Source of the DNA: Owenia fusiformis | Taxonomy: Eukaryota; Annelida; Polychaeta; Sabellida; Oweniidae | DNA length: 64,000 nucleotides | Direction of reading: 5' to 3' | Assembly: GCA_903813345.2 (NCBI GenBank) | Contig: CAIIXF020000001.1 | Location: forward strand, 54,641,885 to 54,705,884 | Part shown: piece after piece, positions 21,817 through 33,829 of the stretch | Layout of the letters: every line of letters begins with the position of its first letter | Numbering within the stretch: the stretch's first letter is position 1 | Position numbers and translations under genes: made by a program | Notes under the pieces: model-generated | What the model saw: the letters and a program-made list of their open reading frames with translations, nothing else | What the model was told of the DNA's origin: nothing | Database searches by the model: none

Positions 21817-23943
21817 ACCCCCCTATCACACCAAACTAGTTCTTACCCGTTCTTGCCAGTCCTACGAAAACGTCGTAAAACGGGCTCAATCTGGCTGTGG
21901 TCGGGAAATATGTCTTAAATAATTAGCTACTTCGTTCATAAACAGTCTTCAATACGTCCATCTCATTCGCAGTTCGTTCAGGTCGCACCACGTCGGTGTG
22001 CAACGTCGTATAATGCGTCCGTTAGTCTAGAAGGTCATCATGACCTGATTACAGAACGGTATGGTCGCCATCGAATTTTGAATCGATTCAAAACTCTAAA
22101 TCACATTCCCCATCCGGGAAAGTCCATTAAGTTCGTAAACAGACCGTAGAACATTGTAGCTACGTTCATTCCGTTCGCACACAGTTTAAAACCAGTTTTG
22201 AAGAACGTAGTGGCAACTTGCTTGGTGTCAATCTAGAGGACCTACCCATTCGAGTACGTTCTATGAAGTTTGTAAATAGACCCCAACCGGTTCTAAGTAC
22301 GTCCAGTCCGTTCGCACACAGTTGAAGCCCGTTTTCGAGAACGTAGTGAGAACTAGTTTGGTGTGATAGTAGGGTTAGAAGTAAGAATGGCGTCAATATA
22401 CATGACATTTTCGCGCGTATACATTTCGTGTACATGATGCATGAATATGGATTAGAAAAATTGACGTTCAGGTGAGTAGCGTCTTCACGTACTTAATATT
22501 TAACCCCCAGTCACACAAACTAAGCTGTTTTCTTTACATTTACGCTGAACGGTAATAAACTGTGCGCGAATTATTTGAACTTAGTTGGATCTTTTTACGA
22601 TCGTTTACACAATGATGTGCTCTAGTAGGGTTGAAGTACGGCAATTACGTTCCTGGTCTAGTAGGTCATCTCGTTTGAAGTACGTTGTCACACTATCTGA
22701 TTACAGAACTGTAACGTAACGTAGTGTAACGTAATGTAGTGAATTTTGAATCATTTCAAAATATATTTTTCGTTCAAAAAACAGTCTTTAATACGTTCTT
22801 AATAAGTTTAAACCCGTTTGCAATTAGTTCTACCTCGTTCTCAATACGTCCTCAAACAGTTCAACTCGTTGTTAAAACGTCCCTAGTAGGATTGAAGTAC
22901 GACGGTTCCGTTCGTAGTACGTCCAGCTCGTCGTTAGTACGTTGTCACTCGTTCTAATTGTAGAACGTGACGACCACGAGAATATTCTGAGTATGTTCTA
23001 AGTTCTAGAGGATCTACCCGTTCGAGTACGTTCGATGAAGTTTGTAAATAGACCCCAAACGGTCCTAAGTACGTCCAGTCCGTTCGTACACAGTTGAAGC
23101 CAGTTTTCCAGAACGTAGTGAGAACTACCTACTATAACACCAAACTAGTTCTCACTACGTTCTCGAAAACGGGCTTAAACTGTGCACGAACGGATTTGAC
23201 CTACTAAGAACCGTTTGGGGTCTGTTTACAAACTTTATCAAACAACCCGAACGTGTAGGACATCTAGAACTTAGAGCATGCTCAACATTTTCTGGTGACG
23301 TCACGTTCTGCAATCAGAACGAGTGACAACGTACTTAAGACGACCTGGACGCATTGGTGACACACTACGAACTAAACTGTCATATTTCAATCCTACTAGG
23401 GGCGTATTACGACGTTGTGTAGTCAGGCGTAAATTGAAGTCGTGAGTACACCGTTTGTAGCTTATTAAGAATGAATTAACAAAAATATCTATCACACCAA
23501 ACAAGTTGTCACTGCGTTCTTAAACATTGTGCGAACTGGATGAACGTAGCTACAAAGTTCTACGGTCTATATTTACGAACTTCGTGGTTGAGAATTTTGA
23601 ATCAATTCAAAATTCGAAAGCGACATGGGCGTTCTGTTATCAGATCGCCTGACAACGTACTTCAAACGAGATGACCTACTAGACCAGGAACGTAACTGCC
23701 GTACTTCAACTCTACTAGAGACGCGTTAAACGACGCTGTGCAATCGGATATCGATTCAATACGTGTGCACACCGACATGGTGCGATCTGAACGAACTGCG
23801 AATGAGATGGACGTATTGAAGACTGTTTATAAACGAAGTAGCTAATTATTTTAGACATATTTCACGACTACAGCGCCCGTTTTACGGCTTTTTCATAGGA
23901 CTGGAAAGAACGGTTGCAAACTAGTTTGGTGTGATAGGGGGGT
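21817..23943. mobile_element. Foldback element F1, copy A (2.1 kb, TA target site)
   Basis: The ends ACCCCCCTATCACACC and GGTGTGATAGGGGGGT are inverted and flanked by TA (21815-21816, shared with the outer nest element, and 23944-23945). End-like sequences recur internally near 22350-22375, 22503, 23130 and 23490, so it is a composite of smaller palindromes. The arms consist of a degenerate ~21-bp repeat with CGTTC / GAACG in each unit. It encodes no protein. Confidence 0.85.
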
Positions 23944-23945
23944 TA

Positions 23946-24640
23946 ACACTCTGTCTAAATGCAGAACGGGGTGGTCACCAGAGAATGTATAAAGAGCTTG
24001 TTTGGTGGTGGGGGTGGTAATAAGGCACTGCGTTCATGTAGCACACACAATTGATCATCTAGCGACGTGGATTAAATATAATATACGCAGGTAAAATAGA
24101 AGCCATTAGAGCCCTCATACAAATCAATTCATATTTAGCTATAGTTAGCAGACTGAATACAAGATAGCAAGACCATATAGTTTCACATTCATCATTTACA
24201 CGATAGTTCAGTTTGTTTTAATGGTGAAAAGTTGCGTACTTATAATTAGTAATGAGTAGTGAGTTATTGCTATTGATTACAAAATGACCAGCAAAATAAA
24301 ATTTTTGTTAAGGTTAAATAAAAAAAATCAAGCAAGTTTCAAAGGTCTGGCTATTTTGCATCCGATCCGAGCCAATCCCTCCGAACTATAATGAACTTTT
24401 GAAACATTTCTTTGACGAGTGTTTTGACATGCTCACTTACGGACAGTACAACTTTTCATGTTACAAAGCATGACGGTTTATTCAGATATAACTATTCACA
24501 GGCTTATTAAAAAATGACGTCATTTATGACACAGTACTATACTCAAGAGAGAACTTTTTTATTTAAATTATCCAACGAAGCAGGATCAACGATTATAACA
24601 TTATGTGATATATTTACATGTGTTACGTAGTGGAAGGTTT
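23946..24640. other. Intergenic, nothing identified
   Basis: No supported gene or element between F1 copy A and the palindrome at 24641. Confidence 0.4.
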
Positions 24641-24743
24641 TGGATATGGTGTTTATCAAGAGGGATATATGCATAACTACCTGAGGGAACGTAGGGGCCG
24701 AAGGTAGATGTGCATATCTCATGAGGGATAAGCCCCATATCCA
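24641..24743. mobile_element. Short imperfect palindrome, likely MITE
   Basis: TGGATATGG at 24641 mirrors CCATATCCA ending at 24743, with TTATC / GATAA and ATATGCA / TGCATAT inside. It is old and lacks an obvious target duplication. Confidence 0.6.
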
Positions 24744-24785
24744 AACTGACCGTACATAACTGCTTTATCCTATACCCGGTGGAGT

Positions 24786-24841
24786 TTTTTTCCATTTTTT
24801 CTATTTTTTCACATTTTTTCAATTTTTTCAACTTTTTTTCA
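24786..24841. repeat. Pyrimidine tract with ~11-bp period
   Basis: Runs of six or seven T separated by CCA, CTA, CACA, CAA and CAAC give a strand-biased T/C tract. It explains the Lys/Glu-rich and Phe-rich frames on the two strands, which are not genes. Confidence 0.7.
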
Positions 24842-27800
24842 AAGCGGGGAGATATGCCCCGGAGCTGGAGATATAGCGGGAGGTTCTGGACATGGGAGCC
24901 TCAAAATCATGATACGAGATATATCTTACCAACTTATCTCCCTAAAACTATACTTGGAATAGGATAAATCTACAGATGCAATACATGCAGTTCTCGTATG
25001 TGTAATTCGTTTAACAAACTTTGGTTCGAATGCAAAAATTAATTCCCTATTTTTCATCTAAGTAATATAACCTTAAACACAATGAATATAATTGTGTACA
25101 TCCATCAGCTGATCTAACATTGTATTATTGACTTATAAATCTAGTCATTGTTATTCGTCACATAAACTAATCCTGACTATTATTAAAAAACAGAGGCATA
25201 TCATATGCCATGATAATTTCATTTTATTCTAAATGGCCGATCCAACTTTATTCAATTGCAAGATCCTTGTAAGGTAGAAAAATAACAGATACATAACATT
25301 GTGGGATCCACAGCCTTTACTATCCTTTTGGAATAGTTCCTCAAAAGCGTTAGGTAAAGAGGGACTCTGATAAATCAGAATGGATACATAATACTTAGCT
25401 ATTTCGATTTAAATGAGTATTATCTGGTACATGATTGAACGTTTATTTACACAATGATAATGACTTTTCATGGAATCATGTCTTCCTAAAAGCTTTAGCT
25501 ATTAAGCCTTAATTCAAAATGCCAGTGCTTGTGAAGAAAAATGAACGTTTATAAATGGAATTTAACAAGACAATGCTTTTTGTTGATTTGCAATTTGTCA
25601 TCATTGATAAAACTTACTTCTATTTTATTTTTAACTGCGAGAGGATTGATAACACGTTTCTAATTAAGTACTATATTTATAGAGAACGTAGGTGGATTGA
25701 ATGGGCCAGGTTCGCCCCCCGGCTACGCGCCTACCTGTTAAGATATCCAAGAAAATATAACACATGTATTTGTTTGTCTGTCTACAAGAATCGTATGCTT
25801 CGATTATATTCTGTCCATTAAGTGCGATTTCGAACGCCAAAGATTTCTGAGTTTTTGCAGTTTGACCAAAGTTCTATAAGATTAATTGAACATAAGGTGA
25901 TGTACATGTTATTTTAGTGGAACTATATGGAATTTGTGACTAGTCGCGGACAGTTTAGTGCAAACGCCGTGAAGATATGCAAATAACTAACAGCCGGCTA
26001 GAATTTGCATATTTTGAGTTACAGAGGACAGAAGTCCTTTTCACCTTTTCACATTTTCTAAAATATGATTGAGATGCACTTTGCCATGTTTGAAATTTGT
26101 CCTTAATGGAAAGTATAGCTTCTAGTCACGTATGATGGATGGGAAGAGTTTTGATGATTTATGACCACCAAAAATATAGGAATGGTTCAAAAGAACATGC
26201 ATCAAAGCAGCACGCTCCATGTTAAAGAATATGCAATAATTAGAAGTGAAGGCATGCGCATGTTCACAAATATCACGGGGATATGTGTAAGGGGAGGCCG
26301 TCAAGGTCGTAATTGGTACATATATTAGTTGTGTGATATGTCATATCCACTTTAATAATTGAAATCACGACCAAAGTAAAAGAATAAAGGAGTCTGGGGA
26401 AAAATGAAAAAAAATTCTTAAATGCACAGGCCTATTGGTATACGTATAGCCTACTAAATTAGATACATTATATTGTATTCGAATCTTTTTATGAAAAAAG
26501 TGCACACTCGTATCTTAAAATTATATTTTTGTGATACTAAAACAGGGTTGAGGATACTGCGAGCAACGAGTTGTTTGTAGTTTGATATACGTATATGTAA
26601 ATGTAACCTTTATAAATAGTTAGAACGAGATTGTGATGACCTTCATTTCGTTATAGAGATTGTTCCTTTACTCTAGATCTGCCCTCCATGTTTAATTGAT
26701 TTATCAAATAATCCCAGTAGCGAAGCGTGGGTAGTCTGTGAGTGCACGCCACGAGTGACCAAAGCGAACGGGCTTTGGGCGGGGTTTGGGGAGAGATTGC
26801 AATTGAAGCGTTCCGGGGTGTTTTAAAATACGAAATTCTGACTAATATGGACGAATAATATGTATATTATTGGCCATTTTTATCCAATATTTAATAACAT
26901 GAACCCGTTTTCAAAAAATCTTTTCTCTAAATTTTGAGTTTTATGCGTGTTTGACGCTACGCCATCCCGTCCAGTGATGAAAATGGCAACTATTTTGTAT
27001 TCGAGCATGCATATTAAATGCCATATGTGTCATTCTTGATTGTATCGAAAGCAAAGAATTTGGCAGACATCCAAAAATACATCTAGGCATTGTTATTCGT
27101 AATAAGCATCTATTCATGATATCAACGTACCATTATAACTATTAGATAAGTAAATTGCCATATGCGGTGAGAGACTAGTCTAAAGGCATGAAAAGTAATT
27201 ACATATAAGAATACGTACACCATCCTTCTGTCATATATGTCACTTATGTATGACCCTGGTGTATGACCCACGTCATGATTAATGATTGATAATTAATAGC
27301 ATGATGAATAGGGATGGTTGTAATTGAAATATCACGATGGAAACGGTGTGAAGGCTTTCTTGGTCAAATTAGTTCAACACCCTCAAGATGAATTCAATTG
27401 TTGTGCCAAGTCGGCATTTTAAGTTTATTTTACTTCAATGGAGACTACAGGTACACGTAATATTCATAAAGACAGTTTCGCCTCTTTTAATGGTTCTCAT
27501 TCCATCTCTTTCACTATTAGTAGTATTATGTAACATATACACAAATGCACCATGGAACAACATGATATTTTCTTACAGATGATCAATAAATTAGATGAAA
27601 GGTGCTCCATTGAAAATATTTACGAATCTGGCTCATTTTCTCACCGAATGCTTATTGATATACACACATACATACATGGTTATATAGTAACCATGCATGA
27701 AAATTCGTGATAGGGTTACCCGGACCAGGACTGAAATCCAATTGCTTTTGTGTTGGATGCAGTGTGATCAACAAACTTTGAACTCTGGATTAAACGTCGC

Positions 27801-28752
27801 CAAAAATGAGTTTAACATATTGGCTAATCTATTGACCACCTTAAAATCAAAATCTAGGAAAATAATAATATACAAGAACGCATTAAATGTAACACATCAC
27901 AATATAAATTTTCTTTTTTTAATGCACCAGATACCCATGCCACGGGTTGTCATGGTTAACACAGAATATTGAATTTAAATTTGTTTTGTGTAATTATCAG
28001 ATCATCATTCGAGTTCGATTCATTAATGTTTACAATAGTCAGAGCACTTATCATCTTACTTTAGGCATATTCTAAAAGGTGTACTTACTTTATGGTCACC
28101 CAGCACATCGGACATTAGACAGTCATAAATAAGCAAATTAGGTTTATTTCAATTAAGAGGTCAATCAGCGGCTTTTAACCTACTTTAAAATAAGTGGATC
28201 GCGATTTTTAGACGAAGTGGCTTATTGGAGTAAAATATTCATACTTGCTATCACTCGATGTTAAGTTATTAAGGGTAAGTGCATGGTTATTTTCACACAA
28301 GCCATTCTTAATTACGTCAAAAGCGTTTCCCATATCAGTTAATACTTTGTTGAATTTTAAAATTACTGGTCTCAGACGATAATCCAATAAGGTAATTTGT
28401 AAGCGTACATAACGGGGGTAAGTTACGCCAGTATCCTTGTAACGATTACAATTCTACAGATATAAGGTGGTAGTCAATGACATTTCGGACAAACTGTAAA
28501 TTGTTTTCTTTTTGAATCGACAAAATATTGTCTCTCGATCTTCAACTGATTGAGCCCTTATGATCATTTACAAATTGATTATCAGTGCGAAACAAATCCC
28601 AAACACAAGCGTTAAAAAGACTCATTGATAATTACATACTTTTGGAGAATCTGAAAGTAAATTAATTGTATGTTAATCATTGACACCCATCATATGTACA
28701 GTACAAATATCACAAATACAAATACTCTTTAACATCGTTTTGTTTTTGTTCA
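24842..28752. other. Long intergenic stretch downstream of the GPCR
   Basis: No gene is supported in these 3.9 kb. Small frames at 25555, 27388 and 27697 have no recognisable domain. The part next to 28752 is the 3' flank of the minus-strand GPCR. I could not fix its polyadenylation site. Confidence 0.4.
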
Positions 28753-30120
28753 CTATCCTAATCTACGGAATTCACATTGCAGAATGCTTTTCAAGTCAAG
28801 CCTAAAACGTTCGTTCATATAGCAATATATAACCGGGTTGACGACATTGTGACTAAAATATATATAGAAAACAATTCTGTTCAGTTTGACAAGCGCGAGG
28901 CTCATAAGTAGAGCTGGCAGATACGTTATGAGAAATGCTATCATTACAACGAAAAGCATCGCTGCGAGTCTAATGTTCGCCATCGTGTTCTTGTCTAAAA
29001 GTTTGCCAGATATCTTGGGTGTTCTGTGATGTGACGTTTTTGATTGTGGTGTATCATGGTTGCCATTCTCTACGTATCCACTATCGGGGATTTCTGTAAT
29101 CTGAGTACTCTCAGGGTCGGCGTATGTGCAGGGAACAGTTAATCGTGTCGTATCCTTTTCATTCAATCGATCAGAGCCATTCATAGGACTCGACGTGACA
29201 TCGGCTGCTTCAGAAATCTTCCGTGTTTTGTGCTTCTTCTTTAAAGGCATTGCCTCGGGGACCTTCTCCATTCCTACATAGCTCTGAAGTTTCTTATTCC
29301 GTCGTTTTTTCATCCGATGTCTCATGATAAATATGTATATCATAAGATAGAGCACGGCGACAATGAGAAACGACAGGAGAAACAAAGTGGTGTACGTGGT
29401 CTTGTATGTTCCCCGCGCTTCGTTACTAATGTAGAAATTGTTTGGGCTGCACTGCCCCTCATACACAATATAAGTTACAGTAACGTTTCGATAAGTCGTG
29501 ATTATGCTGCTATTTCCTGACTGTGTGCCATTTTCATCGAGGGATACATTAACTGGCACGGATGTGTGATTTTGCTTTTGACCGTAAATGCCTGTGCTGA
29601 GACACGGTAGAATTCCCACCGCTATCCCGCATAAAGTGAGACACGCAATTACGATCTTCGCCCTAAAATTTGTCATGACTCTGGCGAATGGATGACAGAT
29701 GCAAAGGTATCGATCGACGGCAATTGCAGCCATGATGAACGCCGAGTAGGGAACATTTGACGTTATAAGGAACTGGTATATCTTACACAAAAAGTCTACA
29801 CTTGTCCTGTGGTTAACGTGTGTAAGGTACACGGTCATTGGCATGATGACGACACACGTGACAAAGTCCGTGAAAGAGAGCGTCATAATAAAATACGTGG
29901 ATGATACCTTTTCACGCTTTTTCGAAAACACAAACATGACGAGTGCGTTGCCAACGGTTCCAATAATGCTCAGCACAATCAGCATAGCCATTATTATGTA
30001 GTTTTCTGTTTCAGTCCATGATCCATCCGCTGTATTTGGCGCATCGGTTGAATTATAATCCATGCTATTGTTCCCAGTGTAAACCATTGCCTTTGGTGTC
30101 ATGGTAGTCTCAAACGCCAT
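28753..30120 (-). CDS. Class A (rhodopsin family) G protein-coupled receptor, intronless
   Basis: An uninterrupted 455-residue frame begins at ATG 30120 and stops at TAG 28753-28755. It shows seven membrane spans at about 41-65, 76-100, 109-137, 153-176, 241-266, 385-408 and 415-435. Family A marks include GN58 in span 1, Asp85 in span 2, Cys112 and Cys224 for the extracellular disulfide, DRY at 136-138, Pro402 in span 6 and NPVIY at 428-432. Cys449 in the tail may be palmitoylated. The Asp of aminergic receptors at position 3.32 is absent (Ile119), and the span-6 CWxP is TYLP, so a monoamine ligand is unlikely. A peptide or orphan receptor is more likely. The N-terminus has two and the long second outer loop five N-glycosylation sites. 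The third inner loop is about 118 residues, basic and Ser/Thr-rich. The ligand cannot be told. Confidence 0.95.
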   Translation of the reverse strand: MAFETTMTPKAMVYTGNNSMDYNSTDAPNTADGSWTETENYIIMAMLIVLSIIGTVGNALVMFVFSKKREKVSSTYFIMTLSFTDFVTCVVIMPMTVYLTHVNHRTSVDFLCKIYQFLITSNVPYSAFIMAAIAVDRYLCICHPFARVMTNFRAKIVIACLTLCGIAVGILPCLSTGIYGQKQNHTSVPVNVSLDENGTQSGNSSIITTYRNVTVTYIVYEGQCSPNNFYISNEARGTYKTTYTTLFLLSFLIVAVLYLMIYIFIMRHRMKKRRNKKLQSYVGMEKVPEAMPLKKKHKTRKISEAADVTSSPMNGSDRLNEKDTTRLTVPCTYADPESTQITEIPDSGYVENGNHDTPQSKTSHHRTPKISGKLLDKNTMANIRLAAMLFVVMIAFLITYLPALLMSLALVKLNRIVFYIYFSHNVVNPVIYCYMNERFRLDLKSILQCEFRRLG

Positions 30121-31015
30121 TGTGTATTATCAGCCACTAGCTAGCTACTCCAGTCACACACCTGAAACAAACACGAACGATCGTATTATTCGATTATCGT
30201 TATCATCATTAAATCGTTCCTTTTCTCAGGGTGCTTCATTTTTAAGTGATAAACAGTGGAGTCGTAACTTACAAATACTGAAGAGTATTATCCCTAAATT
30301 GCTCTAAGATTACACTGTAAGCAATAAATCTATATCGTAAAACTCATTAAGTGATATTGATGTCCCCGTAACGCAAATGCATTAACTCTCTATATGTCAT
30401 TCTCATATGCAGACACCTTAATATATATAATCTAAATGAACCTGAATGTATAAATAGGGAACTGCTCATGCACACCGATACGCATTCACGGGTATTTATC
30501 TCCGCAATGGAACTATTAAACTAGAAATTATTTGAACAAACGCATAATTCAAAAGACGATGGTTGCGTACTTTATGTTTCATTTTACTATAATAACAGAA
30601 TACGAAAAATTATTTCAACTCACTGTCTATTTGTGCAATGATATATTGTCTGCAGTTCAAAATGTCTCATCCATAAAATCTATAAAAACCTGCGAATCTG
30701 TAGCAGACCTTGAATATAGTACACCGCAAAACATATATGTTTCGTTACTTGTATGATTCAAATAACATTTTATGTAATTTCTGGAGAGAGATTCCTCTGA
30801 AAAGCGATGCGAAACCCAAGAGCTGTAAATGATTAATTAGCATATCCGTTATGTCTAATTCATATAATAGCAGATATCGGATCACCTACCCACATTCTTT
30901 AGAGAAACTAGGGGTAAACAGACATATTGCTGGGGTTTTGACTATCCATCCGCGATGTTCATATGTATCATTTCACAATTTTGGAGCAATGTTTCGGTCT
31001 GAAAATTGAACACTT
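30121..31015. other. Upstream flank of the GPCR, presumed promoter region
   Basis: The region 5' of the GPCR start should contain its promoter and any untranslated exon, but I see no TATA box or splice site that decides the matter. Frames on the plus strand have no recognisable content. Confidence 0.35.
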
Positions 31016-31413
31016 GGGGAACATGGGGTAAAACAGCCCTTAAAATTAAATATATTATTCGATTGTTTTATACTTGTCTAGGACTATATCTTATGTGATT
31101 TTCAGTGGTCAAAAATAATGTTGAGAATGGGGGAAACGGTCCAGACGTGGGGCAAAATGGCCCATCCTCTATTACATGGATTTTAAAATAAGATTTTTTC
31201 GAGATTCTCTTGGGAGGGGTTATTTGCAAAACAGTGAACGGTAGAATTACCTCTTACGTAAGGCGAGACGCTGCTAGATTAAAAAGGGTGGTCGAGAAGG
31301 TGGCGGAAATTTCAAAATTCAACTATGTGACTTTGAAGAACCATCTTTTTAAAGCTCAAAAGATATTGCGATGGACCATTTTGCCTCAGAGAGCCGTTTT
31401 GCCCCATGTTCCC
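31016..31413. mobile_element. Small element with inverted ends and a possible HTH fragment
   Basis: GGGGAACATGGGGTAAAACA at 31016 is mirrored by GTTTTGCCCCATGTTCCC ending near 31413, and GGGGCAAAATGGCCC lies at 31149. The inside carries a short open frame (31210-31422) that resembles a transposase-type helix-turn-helix. The superfamily is not settled. Confidence 0.6.
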
Positions 31414-31422
31414 GTAAAATAG
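31210..31422 (+). pseudogene. Possible psq-type HTH fragment of a transposase
   Basis: The frame contains RRDAARLKRVVEKVAEISKF followed by NYVTLKNHLFKAQK. This has the look of the pipsqueak-like DNA-binding domain (an amphipathic helix, then a recognition helix of the type tTLknHl) found at the N-terminus of pogo-like and other transposases. The TTG start is not credible, and the last residues run into the terminal inverted repeat. It is a fragment at best, and the assignment is tentative. Confidence 0.4.
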
Positions 31423-31548
31423 TCAATTGAATTAGAATTTGTTATGACGTTGTTGTACCTTGTCCGTTATACCCCAGTCAAATTGATACGCAACATAGCT
31501 AACAAACTAACATGCTATTCGAAAACAATAATGAAGTTCATATTGTTA

Positions 31549-33827
31549 ACCCCCCTATCACACCAAACTAGTTCTTACCCGTTCTTGCCAGTCCTACGAA
31601 AACGTCGTAAAACGGGCTCAATCTGGCTGTGGTCGGGAAATATGTCTGAAATAATTAGCTTCTTCGTTCTTAAACAGTCTTCAATACGTCCATCTCGTTC
31701 GCAGTTCGTTCAGGTCGCACCACGTCGGTGTGCAACGTCGTAGAACGCGTCCCTTAGTCTAGAAGGTCAACATGACCTGATTACAGAACGTCCAGCTCGT
31801 CGTTAGTACGTTGTCACTCGTTCTAATTGTAGAACGTGACGACCCCGAGTACATTTTGAGCATTGTCTAAGTTCTCGAGGACCTACCCGTTCGAGTACGT
31901 TCGATGAAGTTTGTAAATAGATCCCAAACGATTCTTAGTACGTCCAGTCCGTTCGTACACAGTTAAAGCCCGTTTTCGAGAACGTAGTGAGAACTAGTTT
32001 GGTGTGATAGTAGGGTAAGAAAATTAGCTGTTGGTATAACATGGATTGAAAATGGCATATACAGTGCTGGTATATATTGATAAGTCGTTTAATTGGCATA
32101 TTTTCTTGAATTTTAACATTTAATGTCCCAAACTCCCACAAACTGCAGAAAAGTATACACCATAAATCATATTTACCAGAATGAGTGTCTCCAAGGCTTC
32201 ACACCAGCGTATGCATAATGCATTTGTCACGAGTTTGAACTGAAATTTCGCCAAAATGAAGTAGGCTAAGGGTAGTCTCTGCCAGGTTTGTTTATTGTGG
32301 TAAGCTTGTAAGTGCTCAAAAGCAAATAATTCATGTGCGCAAAATAATCAAATGATCTGATTGGTTTAAACCTTGCTGCACATGCGCACAATGTGTGCCA
32401 TGTTTTTTTCTAGTGATTTCGTTTTGTTTCATGGAGTTTGCGTTTCAGTGTAACTTCCGTAAAAATGGCGGACCATGGACAGAATTAACAGGTAAAATCA
32501 CTTCGAAATTTTAGGAGAACTTTTACCTATAATAGCAAAACTGTTTTATTTTTGCATTCTATCCATCAGATAAGAGTCTCAGGGGTATGTAGGCAAATTC
32601 GTTTTGGTAGGAGCACTCTGTTTAGTTTGAAAACGCACCCTTTATTATTGTATATCAGCACTTTAATGATGCGTATTTCGCATATAGTATGATGCGAGTT
32701 TCGAATCATATAGTTCGAGTATCGCATCATATATCATCAATCGATTTTTCCCATATATCATGTAATGTCCAATTTTGATACAAAATAAATTCCATAGTGT
32801 CTAAGTGTCATGGCAAGATTATCTGTATCAAATATTGGCTCCTGGGCCATCCTAGAACGTAGCTAAAATCAATCACGTAATGAGCGACGTGGAATCACTC
32901 ATCTACACGTAAAATGTAGATGTACACGTAGGATGGACACCTTTTGATACACCCCTTTTCCAATAGCAATGTAGCTTTTCGAATCCTCAGTCAATGACAT
33001 ATTTGCCCATAGAATACAATAGTTCCCTAACCCTATTATCACACCAAACTAGTTCTCACTACGTTCTCGAAAACGGGCTTCAACTGTGTACGAACGGACT
33101 GGTCCTACTAAGAACCGTTTGGGATCTATTTACAAACTACATCGAACGTACTCGAACGGGTAGGTCCTCCAGAACTTAGACAATGCTCAAAATCTTCTCG
33201 TGGTCGTCACGTTCTACAATTAGAACGAGTGATAACGTACTAACGACGAGCTGGACGTACTACGAACGGAACCGTCGTACTTCGATCCTACTAGGGACGT
33301 TTTAACAACGAGTTGAACTGTCTGAGGACGTGTTGAGAACGAGGTAGAACTAATTGCAAACGGGTTTAAACTGATTAAGAACGTATTTAACACTGCTTAA
33401 GAACGAGTTAGCAAAAATATAGCTATCACACCAAACAAGTTGCCACTGCGTTCTTCAAAACTGATTTGAAACTGTGTGCGAATGGAATGAACGTAGCTGC
33501 AACTTTCTAAGGTCTATTTACGAACTTTATGAACGTTCTCAGACGGGAATGTGATTTTAGAATTTTGAATCGATTCAAAGTTCGATGGCGACCATGCCGT
33601 TCTGTAATCAGGTCATGTTGACCTTCTAGACTAAGGGACGCGTTCTACGACGTTGCACACCGACGTGGTGCGACCTGAACGAACTGCGAACGAGATGGAC
33701 GTATTGAAGACTGTTTAAGGACGAAGAAGCTAATTATTTCAGACATATTTCCCGACCACAGCCAGATTGACGTTTTCGTAGGACTGGCAAGAACGGGTAA
33801 GAACTAGTTTGGTGTGATAGGGGGGTT
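31549..33827. mobile_element. Foldback element F1, copy B (2.3 kb, TA target site)
   Basis: It has the same ends as copy A (ACCCCCCTATCACACC and complement), flanked by TA at 31547-31548 and 33828-33829. It is made of two palindromic sub-elements, 31549-32015 and 33030-33827, each closed by its own ATCACACCAAACTAGTTCT end. Between them lies about 1 kb of unrelated sequence (32016-33029). The sub-elements are mutual near-inverses. No protein is encoded. Confidence 0.85.
32016..33029. other. Non-F1 core of F1 copy B
   Basis: This 1-kb segment lacks the 21-bp F1 pattern. It contains a CCAATCAGA-free AT-rich stretch, ATGGCGGACC at 32465 and TATCATG / CATGATA-like words, but no coding region I can support. 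It may be host sequence trapped between two F1 insertions, or the element's own core. Confidence 0.45.
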
Positions 33828-33829
33828 AC

